Below, one piece after another: positions 51,063-61,573 of a DNA stretch of 64,000 bases; positions within the stretch are counted from its first letter, which is position 1; the number at the start of each line of letters is the position of its first letter. The notes under the pieces are model-generated. The model saw only the letters and a program-made list of their open reading frames with translations. It was not told where the DNA came from and made no database searches. The position numbers and the translations under genes were made by a program. This stretch comes from Trichaptum fuscoviolaceum (lineage: Eukaryota > Basidiomycota > Agaricomycetes > Hymenochaetales > Trichaptaceae), in the NCBI GenBank assembly GCA_910574455.1, contig CAJSYZ010000005.1:2914001-2978000 (forward strand). Direction: 5' to 3'.

Positions 51063-54000
51063 TCACTGTGTGATCGTCTGAGTTGACACATCTGTGAGCT
51101 GCTGCACGCCTGCGCCTAAAATCCGAAGTACCAAAGAATCAATGGGTAGTTCATCCTCAGCCTGCGAGTTGGCGCCTAGTAAGATGGACCGCAACTTCTG
51201 GCCCCCAAAACGCCCACTGATATGCGACTCATTGAAATTCCGGCCGTAAGGCTTGTTTTGATCCGCTATCTCGCATAATGTGAGCAGTCGGGTTTTTACA
51301 GGTTCGGGGAAAACATCCTTTTGCACTTTCAAAATGTCCTCAGCATTCTCAACAAATGTGCGAAGGCCAGCGGGGTCACTGATTTCAGAGCGGTCATGGG
51401 CAACCTTGTTTAAAAACATTCGGAATCGTGTGTCGTTGAAAATGTCAGGGACGAGTTCGTCTACCAAGATAATTCTCATCGCAGTGTCGAGGGTTAAAGC
51501 CTTCTCCCTATGCTCATTACGTCGATTCAATAGCCGTCGTAGTCTCAAATCATCGGGAGACACGCTCGTGTCTTCACGGGCTTTGGGGATGGGTTCGTTC
51601 GTCTGACCCGCTTTCAGGTCGGCGGATGCCATTGGCACGGTGGCCTCCATTTTCAGGCATAAACGGTCGAAGTATTCTTGCATCTCCTTCAACGCGACAT
51701 TGACCTGCGGCACTTCGAGAGTCCCGCCTACAGCCACGCACGGTATATCCTCCGGGCCCACGTACTCTTGCCCGTCCAGCTCAGCCATCCTGGCAAAGTG
51801 GTCCTCGAAGTGGAACTTTACCATCAAGCCTTTGAACCGATGTTCATACATTTGGTCGTCAAAGAGATAGCCGGTAAAATCCTTATCCAGTATTACTTTC
51901 GCGTTTGTGTTCCAGGCCGCGTCGGCATCCAGCAAATCAATAGTCTGAGGATCCATCGGGTTCCTTTCCAGCTGGCTTAGCCGGCGATCGAGGAGGAAGA
52001 ATAGTCTTTGGTGAAATTCGAAGACTATAAAAAATCGGACCAGGAAAAATTTGAACTGGTCAACGATTGATGCGTTAAGTGGTGGCTGCCAGGAGTATGG
52101 CGTTGCCGTCTTTTCCTTCGATGCATCCTCCGACACATCCACAGCCTCGAACTCATCCTTTCCATTTCCCTTTCCCTTTCCCTTTCCCTTTCCCTTTCCC
52201 TTTCCCTTTCCCTTTCCCTTTCCCTTTCCCTTTCCCTTTCCCTTTCCCTTTCCCTTTCCCTTTCCCTTTCCCTTTCCCTTTCCCTTTCCCTTTCCCTTTC
52301 CCTTTCCTTCCCTTTCCCTTTCCCTTTCCCTTTCCCTTTCCCTTTCCCTTTCCCTTTCCCTTTCCCTTTCCCTTTCCCCCTTTCCCTTTCCCTTTCCCTT
52401 TCCCTTTTCCTTTTCCTTTTCCTTTTCCTTTTCTTTTCCTTTTCCTTTTCCTTTCCCCTTTCCTTTCCCTTTCCCTTTCCCTTTCCCTTCCCCTTTCCTT
52501 CATCATTTCCCTTCGCATACGCCTCTGTCAGCTCTAACTCTGCCAAGGACTTGGTGATGTCGACAATCAGGTCGTTGAATAGATGCCTTGGAATGATAGC
52601 AATGTCATTAGACAGGATTGTCGCTGGGCCCTGAGCTATGCCACTCATGCCGACTTCGCCTGTACATCGTCCTTCCTTTAGCTTCTTGCCCGGCCCAGGT
52701 GATAGGGTCGCGAACTTCATGTAGAGTTGTTCAACCTTGTTCAAAAAATTTCGAATCATAAAACCACTTTCGCCAGTAACGTCATAAGGGATGACCTGTT
52801 TTGGAGAGAAGAATCCTTTCTCTAATGGGAACGCAATTATGAAGCTTTTCATGACGACTACCCTATTGTCCTCGCAGAGGGTGCGTATCTTACTGCTGGC
52901 TTTGGCGGCTTCGTTCTGGGTGAGATCCTGTGAGCTTCATTTGTTTTACGATAGCAGCTCAAAATTGGCTTACCCCTTTGGCGGCTGCCGCACTAATCTG
53001 TAAGTCGTGTACTGTGTATACAAGACCCTTCACTGTCTCCTGCAAACACTTGTAAGTCCCAGCCATCTCCTCGAGTGTCACTTTGTCCGCCTTCGAGTCC
53101 AATTCCTCAGTCACATCAACGAATGCGTCGTCAATAGCCCGTATATGTCCTACAATCCGCTGTTCCTTTTCTAGTGACTGCTTTCGATAATTTTCCAGGT
53201 TAGTGAGCCTGCGCGAAGTCACGGCGAAGAGACTCTCCTGAGCTGAAGCTCTCGCGATTAGGGTGTAATCTTGAGCGAGCTGTTTCTTTAGAGCTTCAAT
53301 AGCGTCCTCATGCTTTTTCAATTGCTCCTCATGTATATCCTTCTCCTTGTGAAGCTGGAGTGAGTCAGTCGCCCGGCTGAAGTTGGCTTCTGAGAGGTTT
53401 GATTCGACATTTGAGATAAGTTTTTTGGTTTTCATCAACTCATTCTGCAAAAGCTTTAATTGCTCCTGATCACTGTCCCGCTTATTTATCAGGAGTTCCC
53501 TATGCCTCCGTTCGAAATCTTCCTTTTCATCTCGAAGCCTTCTTTCTTTCTCCTCAGTGTCGATCCGAAGTTGCTCTAGCTCTTTCATAGAGGCTAAGGC
53601 CTTCATGATATCGTCGTAGGGGGAACGGCCGATGTGTTTGTGGATGTTGCTGCCACTGTCAGATGATCAGAATCGGATGCGTACTCAGGCTGGCGCCGTA
53701 ACTCACGACTCGGATACGTCAGCTTCATGTTCCGACACCTTCAAGTTCAAGTTTCCGGCCTCACTGGCATGTAATTCCGTGACTTCGCCACTTGATGCGT
53801 GCATTCCAAATTCGAGAATGGTCAGACTCGGACGCGCACTCAGGCTGATACCGTTACTCACGACTCGGATTCGGCGTCAGCTTCCAGCACTGGCACCTTA
53901 CTGGTACTAGCCTCACAGTCACTAGCAGCCTGAGCGGTATGTGATTCCAAGACTTCGCCACTGCCAGTGGGCCAAATTTAAGAGTCAGAATCAGGCGCAT

Positions 54001-54202
54001 AGTAATCAGGCTGAGACCGTCACTCACGGTTTGTCCGGAAGTCCGTTTGCGATTATTACAGCTGCGCGTGCTGCTAGGTCTGTCTTTTTTGTTCCGGGTT
54101 TCTCCACCCATGCTTGCAAGATGAATTTTATACGGTCAAGGACGTTTGCCAAGTAAATATCCTCCTTCGCAACGGGGTGTGAACCCAATCCTATACTAGC
54201 CG
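51063..54202 (-). CDS. Coiled-coil protein with tandemly duplicated exons and a Gly-Lys repeat; frame broken in the repeat
   Basis: Exons read 54202-54028, 53960-53862, 53790-53707, 53655-52974, then 52927 onward to the stop at 51063. The first ATG-bearing exon is not found. A candidate upstream exon lies at about 54970-55125. Exon 54202-54028 is helical (ANVLDRIKFILQAWVEK). The next two exons (99 and 84 bases) are duplicates, both starting SGEV and ending SES. The fourth encodes a long coiled coil (KEKDIHEEQLKKHEDAIEAL). The fifth opens DLTQNEAAKASSKIR and runs into a GGGAAA hexamer tract giving GKGK. It resumes KDEFEAVDVSEDASKEK and a folded C-terminal part (ILDKDFTGYLFDDQMYEHRF, RFRMFLNKVAHDRSEI). 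Between the two sides of the tract the frame is one base short. Function unknown; scaffold-like. Confidence 0.65.
52157..52500. repeat. GGGAAA/TTTCCC hexanucleotide tract inside a coding exon
   Basis: About 340 bases of almost pure TTTCCC on the plus strand, with a TTTTCC pentamer/hexamer mixture at 52405-52455. On the coding (minus) strand two of the three frames read Gly-Lys and the third Glu-Arg, so slippage changes the downstream frame but hardly the repeat protein. The plus-strand FPFP frames here are shadows. Confidence 0.9.
53656..54027 (-). repeat. Intron-exon unit present three times in the coiled-coil gene
   Basis: Three successive introns (54027-53961, 53861-53791, 53706-53656) begin GTGAGTNACGGNNNCAGCCTGA and continue with related sequence ending CTGATTCTGA or close to it. 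Each is followed by an exon starting TGGC (TGGCGAAGTC in two). The two internal exons are 99 and 84 bases, phase 2 at both ends, and both end TCCGAGTC. Tandem duplication of one exon plus its intron explains all of this. Confidence 0.75.
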
Positions 54203-55694
54203 CTGTTTTTAGTAAAGGAATGGAAATTAGTAGTGAATATTTCAGACAACTGTCAGTATACCATGACGATATACGGACCATTAACAATATGGTGAGCCCT
54301 ACTATCAGCGTTTTCCTGTGCCGGACATAAATACGTTGAAAGTATCTGATGCCATGTTCAAGTTGATGTTTTTTCTGCTATGTATTGATAAAAGTTGCGG
54401 CGGGCTGGGGCACAGAGACAGCCAGCGCAGTTTAGTTCAAGTTTCAGGTTCAATTTGACTCTGGATGGGTATTGGGTTACTGCTAAAGCCTAGTCCGGAC
54501 GCTCACTACTAGTAGTAGCAGGCTGAAGTTCAAGGACTCGGAGTTGCCACTGGCACTGGTGACTGCGAGTCGGAGTCACCGTGACGCACGCGGCGGTGAC
54601 GAGTCAGCGGTTCAAGTTCAACTTGAATCTGGCTGCCAGTGGCAGCTACTACTACTACTACTATACTACTACTAGTAGTAGTACTACTAGTACTAGTAGT
54701 GCACGGCGCCGGTGACTCAGCACGACTTTGAAGTTCAAGTTGCTGCTGGCAACGGCCCGTTTCGAACTCCGGACAGGAAGTCCCCTGTCACTGCCAGTGC
54801 CTGCCAGCCTCAGGCTGCCAGTGAGTGCCAGTGAGTGACAATCTCCGAGTCTACCACTGTTAGTAATACTACTAGTAGTAGTATTAGTAGTATTAGCTCT
54901 AGTTGTAGTACTAAAATACATACATGTGCGGAACATCCGATTCGGCTCTGAACAAGTTCCGGCCACTGGCACTGGCAGACGATCTTCAAGGCCTGGCTGA
55001 GCTTCAGTTGAGGAGGGCCGGTGACAAGCACAATGATATGGGCTTCGTAAGTAGTTGCGACAGATGGGGCAGAATCCGGGTTCTTGAGAGCTGAACCGAC
55101 ATCCAGAAGTAGAGGGGATTCAAGGCCTGACACACCTGAGTTCGGATAGCAAGAGAGCGCCGGAAGGGCCTACTACTACTACTACTACTATAGTACTACT
55201 ACTACTAGTAGTAGGCCAACACCGGTAGCCTCACTCACTGGGCTGGCAGGCTGACCTGATCCCGGGCCGGGTCCTGCCAGTGGCAGTGGCAGTGGCACAA
55301 ACTTGAACGTGGCTCAAATTGTCCCGATATAACTGAAGGACCAAGTCGCCAGAGGCCTTTATCGAGGGTCCCACAAATCGGCAGTCTGCTGAGTTTCCGC
55401 TGAGTGAGAGTTCACTAAAGTTAGTACTAGTAAGTTAGTAACTACCGCCTGTCATCATTCACTCACACCAATGTGACTGGCACTGGTACTCACTGGCAGG
55501 CTCAGCCTGAGGATGATGACCGATGATGCCCCTATAGATCCACGCCGTTCACACGGCGCTTAAACTTGAACCATCCTTCGTCAACAAGCCTTGCTTTTCT
55601 TTCAATTACTACTCTCCGCCGCTGGTAGTGGCACGCCATTACTGGTATTTCTTACCATTGAGGCTCGAAGTTAGGTTACTGTCAAACTCCCAGC
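54203..55694. other. Divergent promoter zone with palindromic words; possible upstream exon at 54970-55125
   Basis: Rich in CTACTACTACTA/TAGTAGTAG inverted runs (54645-54705, 54865-54900, 55165-55215), CACTGGCACTGG, and ACTCCGAGTC words. On the minus strand, 55125-54970 reads LESPLLLDVGSALKNPDSAP and continues to LKLSQALKI with an AG before and a GT after it. It may be an upstream exon of the coiled-coil gene, but joining phases is unproven. Confidence 0.4.
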
Positions 55695-56742
55695 ATGTCA
55701 AGTTCCGAACGCGGGGACGAAACTTCAGGCTCTCGCTCGGATACAGATGACGAGTCAGTCTCTAGCCCGGATACAGATGATGAGCAGAGCGTTTCAGAAT
55801 TCACCATACCTGGTACTCGCGACAGTAGTAGCTCAAAGCGCTCGATTGTCGATGGGTCCGACTCCGAGTCTGGCACCGACTGGGAACAGGATGCATTTCT
55901 CGAACTTATCGATTTCGGTAGGGATCATATTGCTTACTTACTACGCAGCTTGGCTTATCTTTGGTGAATTGACAGAGGACTTACCCCGAGGCTTTCAGTC
56001 AAAACTATTTATCGATAGCACCGTGGTCCAATCAATCGTCAAAAGTTTGTCGTCCAAGATAAAGCGTGCAGACCGCGTCGGATTCTCGTCGGAGGACTTT
56101 CAGGAAACGCTTCACCTGGCTGAGCGCCTAGGGATGTGCTTTGATTCAGCAAATATGAGGATCCTTAAGAGGGATAGGGAGATTCAAGCTCTGCGGAGAA
56201 AGATGGAGAGGGCGATAGATCAGCTTGAGTCCAATACATTTCAGTACACGGACATGCTCTTCAAACTCACTGAAGAGCTAGCGATCTTCAAGCATCACAT
56301 GGTAAGCCCAGGCTGCATCTTGGACTTGAAATAAACTCTGACTTAATCATTTCTAACTTCTCGTCCTATTCTTCTCGGTGATATACAGTCTGAGCCGCTT
56401 CATCTGCTTATCAACAAACGTGTGGATGAATTCAGACTTGCTGTCGCCACAGCCTTCATATCTGTTCTTCCCGGCGCATTTCCGTCAAGAAAACTCTCCA
56501 ATATTTTTACTGGGGGCGTCATCTGGGACTACTTTTTGACTTGCTTAGTAACCCATTATCATTCACACCATACGATCCTGCGCTGGCAAATTCGACTTGA
56601 GGATAGTAAGGAGCTCGGCAATCGTTGGATACAGACGAAATCTGTCTTCTCTGCGATAAGGATTGACATCAAAGACACAGAGCTCGGGAGAAATATTCGT
56701 CATGAACTCGCTACTCAATTGAAGCACTTTACGACAGTCATG
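55695..56742 (+). CDS. Acidic/coiled-coil protein of unknown function, 5' part, interrupted by a Ty3/gypsy insertion
   Basis: Exons 55695-55917, 55976-56301 and 56389-56742 join in frame. The N-terminus is acidic and Ser-rich (SDTDDESVSSPDTDDEQSV). A helical region follows with DREIQALRRKMERAIDQLES. The third exon is folded-looking (RVDEFRLAVATAFISVLPGA, then GGVIWDYFLTCLVTHYHSH). The last codons before the element are ACA GTC ATG. The retroelement starts at 56743 and would add about eight codons and a stop. The second half of the gene lies at 63477-64000. No family recognised. The introns (58 and 87 bases) are canonical. Confidence 0.75.
56738..56742. other. Target-site duplication TCATG (left)
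   Basis: TCATG directly precedes the left LTR and recurs at 63472-63476 directly after the right LTR. Five bases is the usual duplication made by Ty3/gypsy integrases. Confidence 0.9.
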
Positions 56743-57572
56743 TGTTACGACCGTCGGGAATTGTAGCGGGAAACAGTTTCGGGAAACTGGAATTCGCGAC
56801 AAGAACCCGTGTTCGGGAATCTGGATTCGCGACTGGGAACGAGCGTGGGAATTCAGGCGGGAAACGCGCGGGATTCTATCCAGGCGCGTCGCGGGATTCT
56901 CAAGGCCAGCTAGGACTCTTCACTGCTTTGAACGTCAAGTAAGCGGATCCCTAAGGAAGCACTCCACAAGTAAGTATTGCGCAACTAACTACACAGGAGA
57001 AAAGAGAGAGATCGCACCTAAGGAAGCACTCCACAAGAGGTCAAAAGTGGGGTGCTCCTTACGATGCCTACAGCTATTTATCTACTTCGTAAAGACTGTA
57101 TAGTTAATCTACGCTAAATGTCCTTGCGCAATGCGCACCTATCTACTACAAACGATACATGCTACGACCGCACTGCTAGGCATGTCTATCCCGTCTTTCC
57201 AGATGGCTACGGCCTGTCCGTGGACGTCAGCGTCCGGTCCGGGGCCGCGACTAGCCAGACTAGGTATGCCAGACTGTTGCAGGTCGTCACCTTGAGGTAC
57301 TAACGGATTAATGAGCGTATGTTGATAAGTGAATGTACGTGTGCCGTGGCGGGTCGTCGTAAATGAATGTGTGTATGCGTGCATGGTGGTCGGGACGGTG
57401 GTGCGGGATAGGTCACGTGAGCGGGGGATCTTGCGGGGGATCGTGCGAGTCGGGAAAGGGGTTTCGCGCGGGGAATCCAATGGCGGGATTCTCCCCGCGG
57501 GATTGTCTGCTCATGTCGGGATCCTTGGCGGGAAAGTGCGGGAAATGAGAAAAGGGGCCTGGGATCTCGACA
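56743..57572 (-). repeat. 3' LTR (left copy), 830 bases
   Basis: Matches 62642-63471 base for base apart from a T/C difference near 56810 and another near 57198. The pol frame, including the tail after the chromodomain, runs through the polypurine tract and ends inside this LTR at about 57413. Confidence 0.95.
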
Positions 57573-60500
57573 TTACCCCCCTCCAAAGGCGCAACTCCGG
57601 GGCGCCAAGCTTGAATCTTGCTCAGGTCACAGAGCTCGATAGCGTTGACTTCTCGAGGGGCGTCCGGGTGTTTTCGATAGAAACTGCGAATTTTAGCCTT
57701 TGCATTACCCATATCCTTTGCGGGAATCCATGTATCTTCCGCGCTCGAATATCCCTTCCATCGTACCAAATATTCAAACCTCCGTCTAAACCGTCTAGCA
57801 TCCAGAACCTCTTCCACCTCGTATTCCAGATCTCCTTCTACTTCGACTGGGAGCGGCGGGGGTTGCGTTCAACCGGGAATGTCGTCTTCGTGGTATGGCG
57901 AGAGCAGCGATACGTGAAATACGGGATGAATCTTCAGCGACGCGGGGAGTTCGAGTTCGTAGGTGAGGTCACTTAGCTTTGCCTTCACTTTATACGGCCC
58001 TAGTCGTTTCGGTAATAATTTGCGCGCTCCCGGTCGCCGAACGTTCGTCGCCTCGAGCCATACTTTATCCCCGACTGCGTACTGCGGGGCCTCGTTCCTG
58101 GCCTGATCGTAGTGCTGCTTCATGCGCTCTGCCGCAACCTCCAAAGCCGCTCTTGCCTCTTCCTGTGCCTGCTGAAGCTCCTGTAGTCGTGCGTCCGCGG
58201 CGGGGACCGTGGACAGGCCGTCGCTCGGGGCAATCGTGAATTCGGGATTGTAGCCGTAGACGAGCGCGAACGGGGATTGTCGTGTTGCCGCGTGCGCTTT
58301 CGTGTTGTGCGCGAACTCTGCCATTGGGAGTAATCCGGCCCAGTTTTCTTGTCGTGTATCTATGAAAGCCCGTAAATATTGTTCCAGCTCTTGGTTTACC
58401 CTTTCGGTTTGCCCATCCGTCTGCGGGTGATACGCAGTCGACGTGGTACCCTTGATACCGAGTCGGGAAAAAAGGGCTTTCATGAACTGCGCGACAAACT
58501 GTGGTCCTCGGTCGGATATAATCTGGCGGGGGGTTCCGTGCAGCTTCCAGACGTGTTGCAGGAAGAGTTCTGCAGTTTCCGGTGCATCGACATCAGACGT
58601 GGTCGGGATAAAATGCGCTTGCTTGGTGAGACGGTCGACCACCACGAAAATTGCGTCGTAATCCTCAGATCGGGGGAGCTGGGTGATGAAATCGCACGAA
58701 ATCGCCTGCCAGGGGCCCTGCGGGATTTCGTTCGGTTGCAGGAGTCCTACCGGGCGTTGGGATCGGTTCTTCGTGCGTGCGCAGGTATCGCATCCCGAAA
58801 CGTATCGTTCTACGAAGTTAGACATCCCGGGCCACCAGTAGTTGCGGCTTACCATCTCAAACGTTTTCCAACGTCCAGGATGTCCGGCGGGGAGACTGTC
58901 GTGGTAAGTCTTCACCACATCCCGGCGAATGGTCTCGTCTTTCGGGACGTAAACCTTACCCTGGTACAGGATGAGGCCTTCCTCGGTGCTCCAGTCCTCA
59001 AGTTCCTTGGTCAGGACTCGAGGCGCCTTGGACTTGACCAGCTCGATCGCGTCCACCAGTTCGTCTTCATATTGATCTGACTTACGAATGCGTCGTAGGA
59101 GGGCCTGATCCCCGTGTACCTGCGTCATTCCCCGACGAATTGCCTTTAGTCGAAACATTTCGGGGGTCAAGAGGGTCCGTCCCGTGTTGTCTTCGCCTTC
59201 GGGTTGAAGATCGACGCGTCGTGACATGGCGTCGGGTTTGCCCCCGAGTCGCCCTGGGCGATGGCGAATCGTGAAATCGAAGCGGGTGAGGAATAGACTC
59301 CACCGGGCTTGGCGTCGCGTCAGCGTTCGGGATTCAGAGAAATATAGCAGATTCTTGTGGTCAGACACGATGTCGAGTTTATGACTCGCACCTTCGAGAT
59401 AATGTCGCCACTCGTCAAGAGCTCGAATAATGCGAGTAGCTCCTTGTCATAAATCTCGTAGTTGCGTTCCGCATCGTTGAGGGATTTCGAGAAAAAGGCG
59501 ACCGGATGTATCAGCCCGTCGTCGCCTTCCTGGGACAAGACCGCGCCGGTCGCGAAATCAGAGGCGTCGCATTCCACGATGAATTGTCGCGACATGTCTG
59601 GCATCATCAGGACGGGGGCGGTCGTGAACATGCGCTTGAGATAGTCGAAAGCGAACTGCTGGTTTTCTGTCCAGGCCCAGCGAACGTCCTTCTTCAGCAG
59701 CGTCGTGAGCGGTTTGACGATGTGCGAGAAATCCCGAATGAAGCGTCGATAGAAATTCGCGAACCCGAGGAAGGCTTGAATGTCTTTTACCTTTTTCGGG
59801 GTAGGCCAGTCGAGGACCGCCTGACCTTGGCGGGATCCATCGCCACCTTTCCCTGCGAAATAATCATCCCGAGATACTCGACGGAAGTCTGTTTGAATTT
59901 GCACTTTTCGGGTTTGCAGAACAAGTCGTTTTCGCGTAGCCGTTTAAGGACTTCCCGTACGTGTTCATCGTGCTGCGATTCATCTTCGGAAAAGATTAGC
60001 AAGTCGTCAAGATAGATGATCACGTATACTCCAATGAGGTCTTTGAAGATATCGTTCATCATGTGCTGGAAGGTCGCTGGGGCATTCGTGAGCCCGAATG
60101 TCATCACCGTTGGTTCGAAATGTCCTGCCTGAGTCCGAAATGCAGCCTTCCACTCGTCGCCTTGCTTCAGTCGCACATTGTGGTAGCCCCATCGTAAATC
60201 TAGAGTCGTGAAAACCTTCGCCTTTTGCAGCGCGTCTACGAGTTCCATCGTGAGGGGAAGCGGGTATCGATTCTTGACCGTGATGTCGTTCAGTCGTCGG
60301 TAATCGACTACCATGCGCAAGGTTCCATCCTTTTTCTTGATAAAGAAGACGGGAGCCGCTGCAGGGGATTTCGAAGGCCGTATGTACCCCTTGCGCAGGT
60401 TTTCGTCAACGAATTCGCGCGAAGGGCATCGCGTTCGGCTGGGGCCAAGGGATAGATTTTGCTGTACGGGGGAACCTTCCCGGGTTCTAAATCTATGGCG

Positions 60501-61573
60501 TGGTCATACGGCTTGCGCAGTGGAAGCCTTTCGGATTCAACTTTCGAGAAAACGTCGGCAAACTCACGGAATTCGGGGGGAACTAGTTCTTCGAAGGTTT
60601 TCTCGCCTTCCTTCACTGCAGACTTCTCAGCGATGGCCTGGGAGTGGGTGTACGAGGCGGCAATTTTGTACGCGAAATGGTCGTCCGTCGTGACGAAGTA
60701 GGATTCGGCGTCGTGGTACTGGTCCCAGTATTTTTCTGAGTACCGAAATCCCGGTGGGACAGCTTCCCATTCGGCCTGGGTCCTGTCGGGCCCCCAGGGG
60801 GTCTCGACTTCTTCTGCTATGGCGAGGCGGGGAAGCGGGACCAGGCGTTGCTGGTTGTCACACTGGGGCGGGCAGCGGTTGAGATCGACCACATCGTTGG
60901 TCCAGTCAATGGTTGGGTTATGGTGCCGCAACCAGTCGATCCCCATGATAATATCGTCGTCGCCAATATCCGCGACGGCCATGGTCAACTGTTCTAAGTG
61001 TCCCTTCATCTCGACGTTGAGGACTACTTCCTTGGTGATGCGTCCAATCGCGTTCGGGGAATTGTCCGCGTTGCGCAAAAGTATCGGGATTACCAAGTCC
61101 CGGGTCTGGAGTCCGTGTCGCGAAACGTAGCGGGAATTTATGAAAGTTCCCGACGCACCGCTGTCTAACATTACTGTGGCTAAGGCATCCGTTTTTCCGT
61201 CGCTAACCTGTACCGGGAACTTCAAATGTCGTCTAAGACGACGGTCTATTGTAGAGATGGTTAAATACAAGGGACCATTATTAAGAGAGTTCTTCGGCCA
61301 CAAGGGCGGTTGGGTCGTATAGGGCGCGACTGAGCAATACGACCCTACTGAAAATCCGCTGGGGGCGGGGCTTCGGGATTGTGAACGTTCTTGGCGGCGG
61401 GCGTCATGGCGGCGAATGCGTTCTGTAGCACAGACTGCTGCACATTCTGGATGTACTGTTCCGCCATACGCTTGAGCGTTTCTTCGAACGACTGGAGCGC
61501 GGGGGGCGAGGGGCTCGACGGGGACGTGGATTTCGTAGCCTTTAGGTTTCGGGTTGGCGGTCGCGTTGGGCAA
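57413..61573 (-). pseudogene. pol region: protease, RT, RNase H, integrase, chromodomain; several frame breaks
   Basis: In element order: aspartic protease with MLDSGASGTFI; reverse transcriptase with [23 protein letters not shown] and YLDDLLIFS; RNase H with VECDASDFATGAVLSQEG and YEIYDKELLAL; integrase with the HPGRWKT..CDTCARTKN zinc region and D-D-E residues in SCDFITQLP, ISDRGPQF and ERVNQELEQY; then LKIHPVFHVSLL and a chromodomain with RFEYLVRWKGYSSAEDTWIP. Frames change between protease and RT (about 60405), RT and RNase H (about 59825) and inside RNase H (about 59430). One in-frame TGA lies between integrase and chromodomain (57869). As it stands it cannot make full Pol without correction. 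If the breaks are base-calling errors, the element may be intact. Confidence 0.9.

Noticed and set aside
52051..52557. Plus-strand frames of 150-170 codons rich in FPFPFP
   Set aside because: They are the complement of the TTTCCC tract; the minus strand has spliced, protein-like flanks on both sides.
54645..55215. CRISPR-like array of CTACTACTA repeats
   Set aside because: Triplet microsatellites with inverted arms, no spacer regularity, and a eukaryotic setting.
58379..59080. 233-codon plus-strand frame
   Set aside because: Antisense shadow of the integrase region of the retrotransposon.
61345..61573. Programmed frameshift as the explanation for every Gag/Pol break
   Set aside because: It could serve at the gag-protease junction, but not for breaks within RT/RNase H domains; missing bases or mutation fit better.
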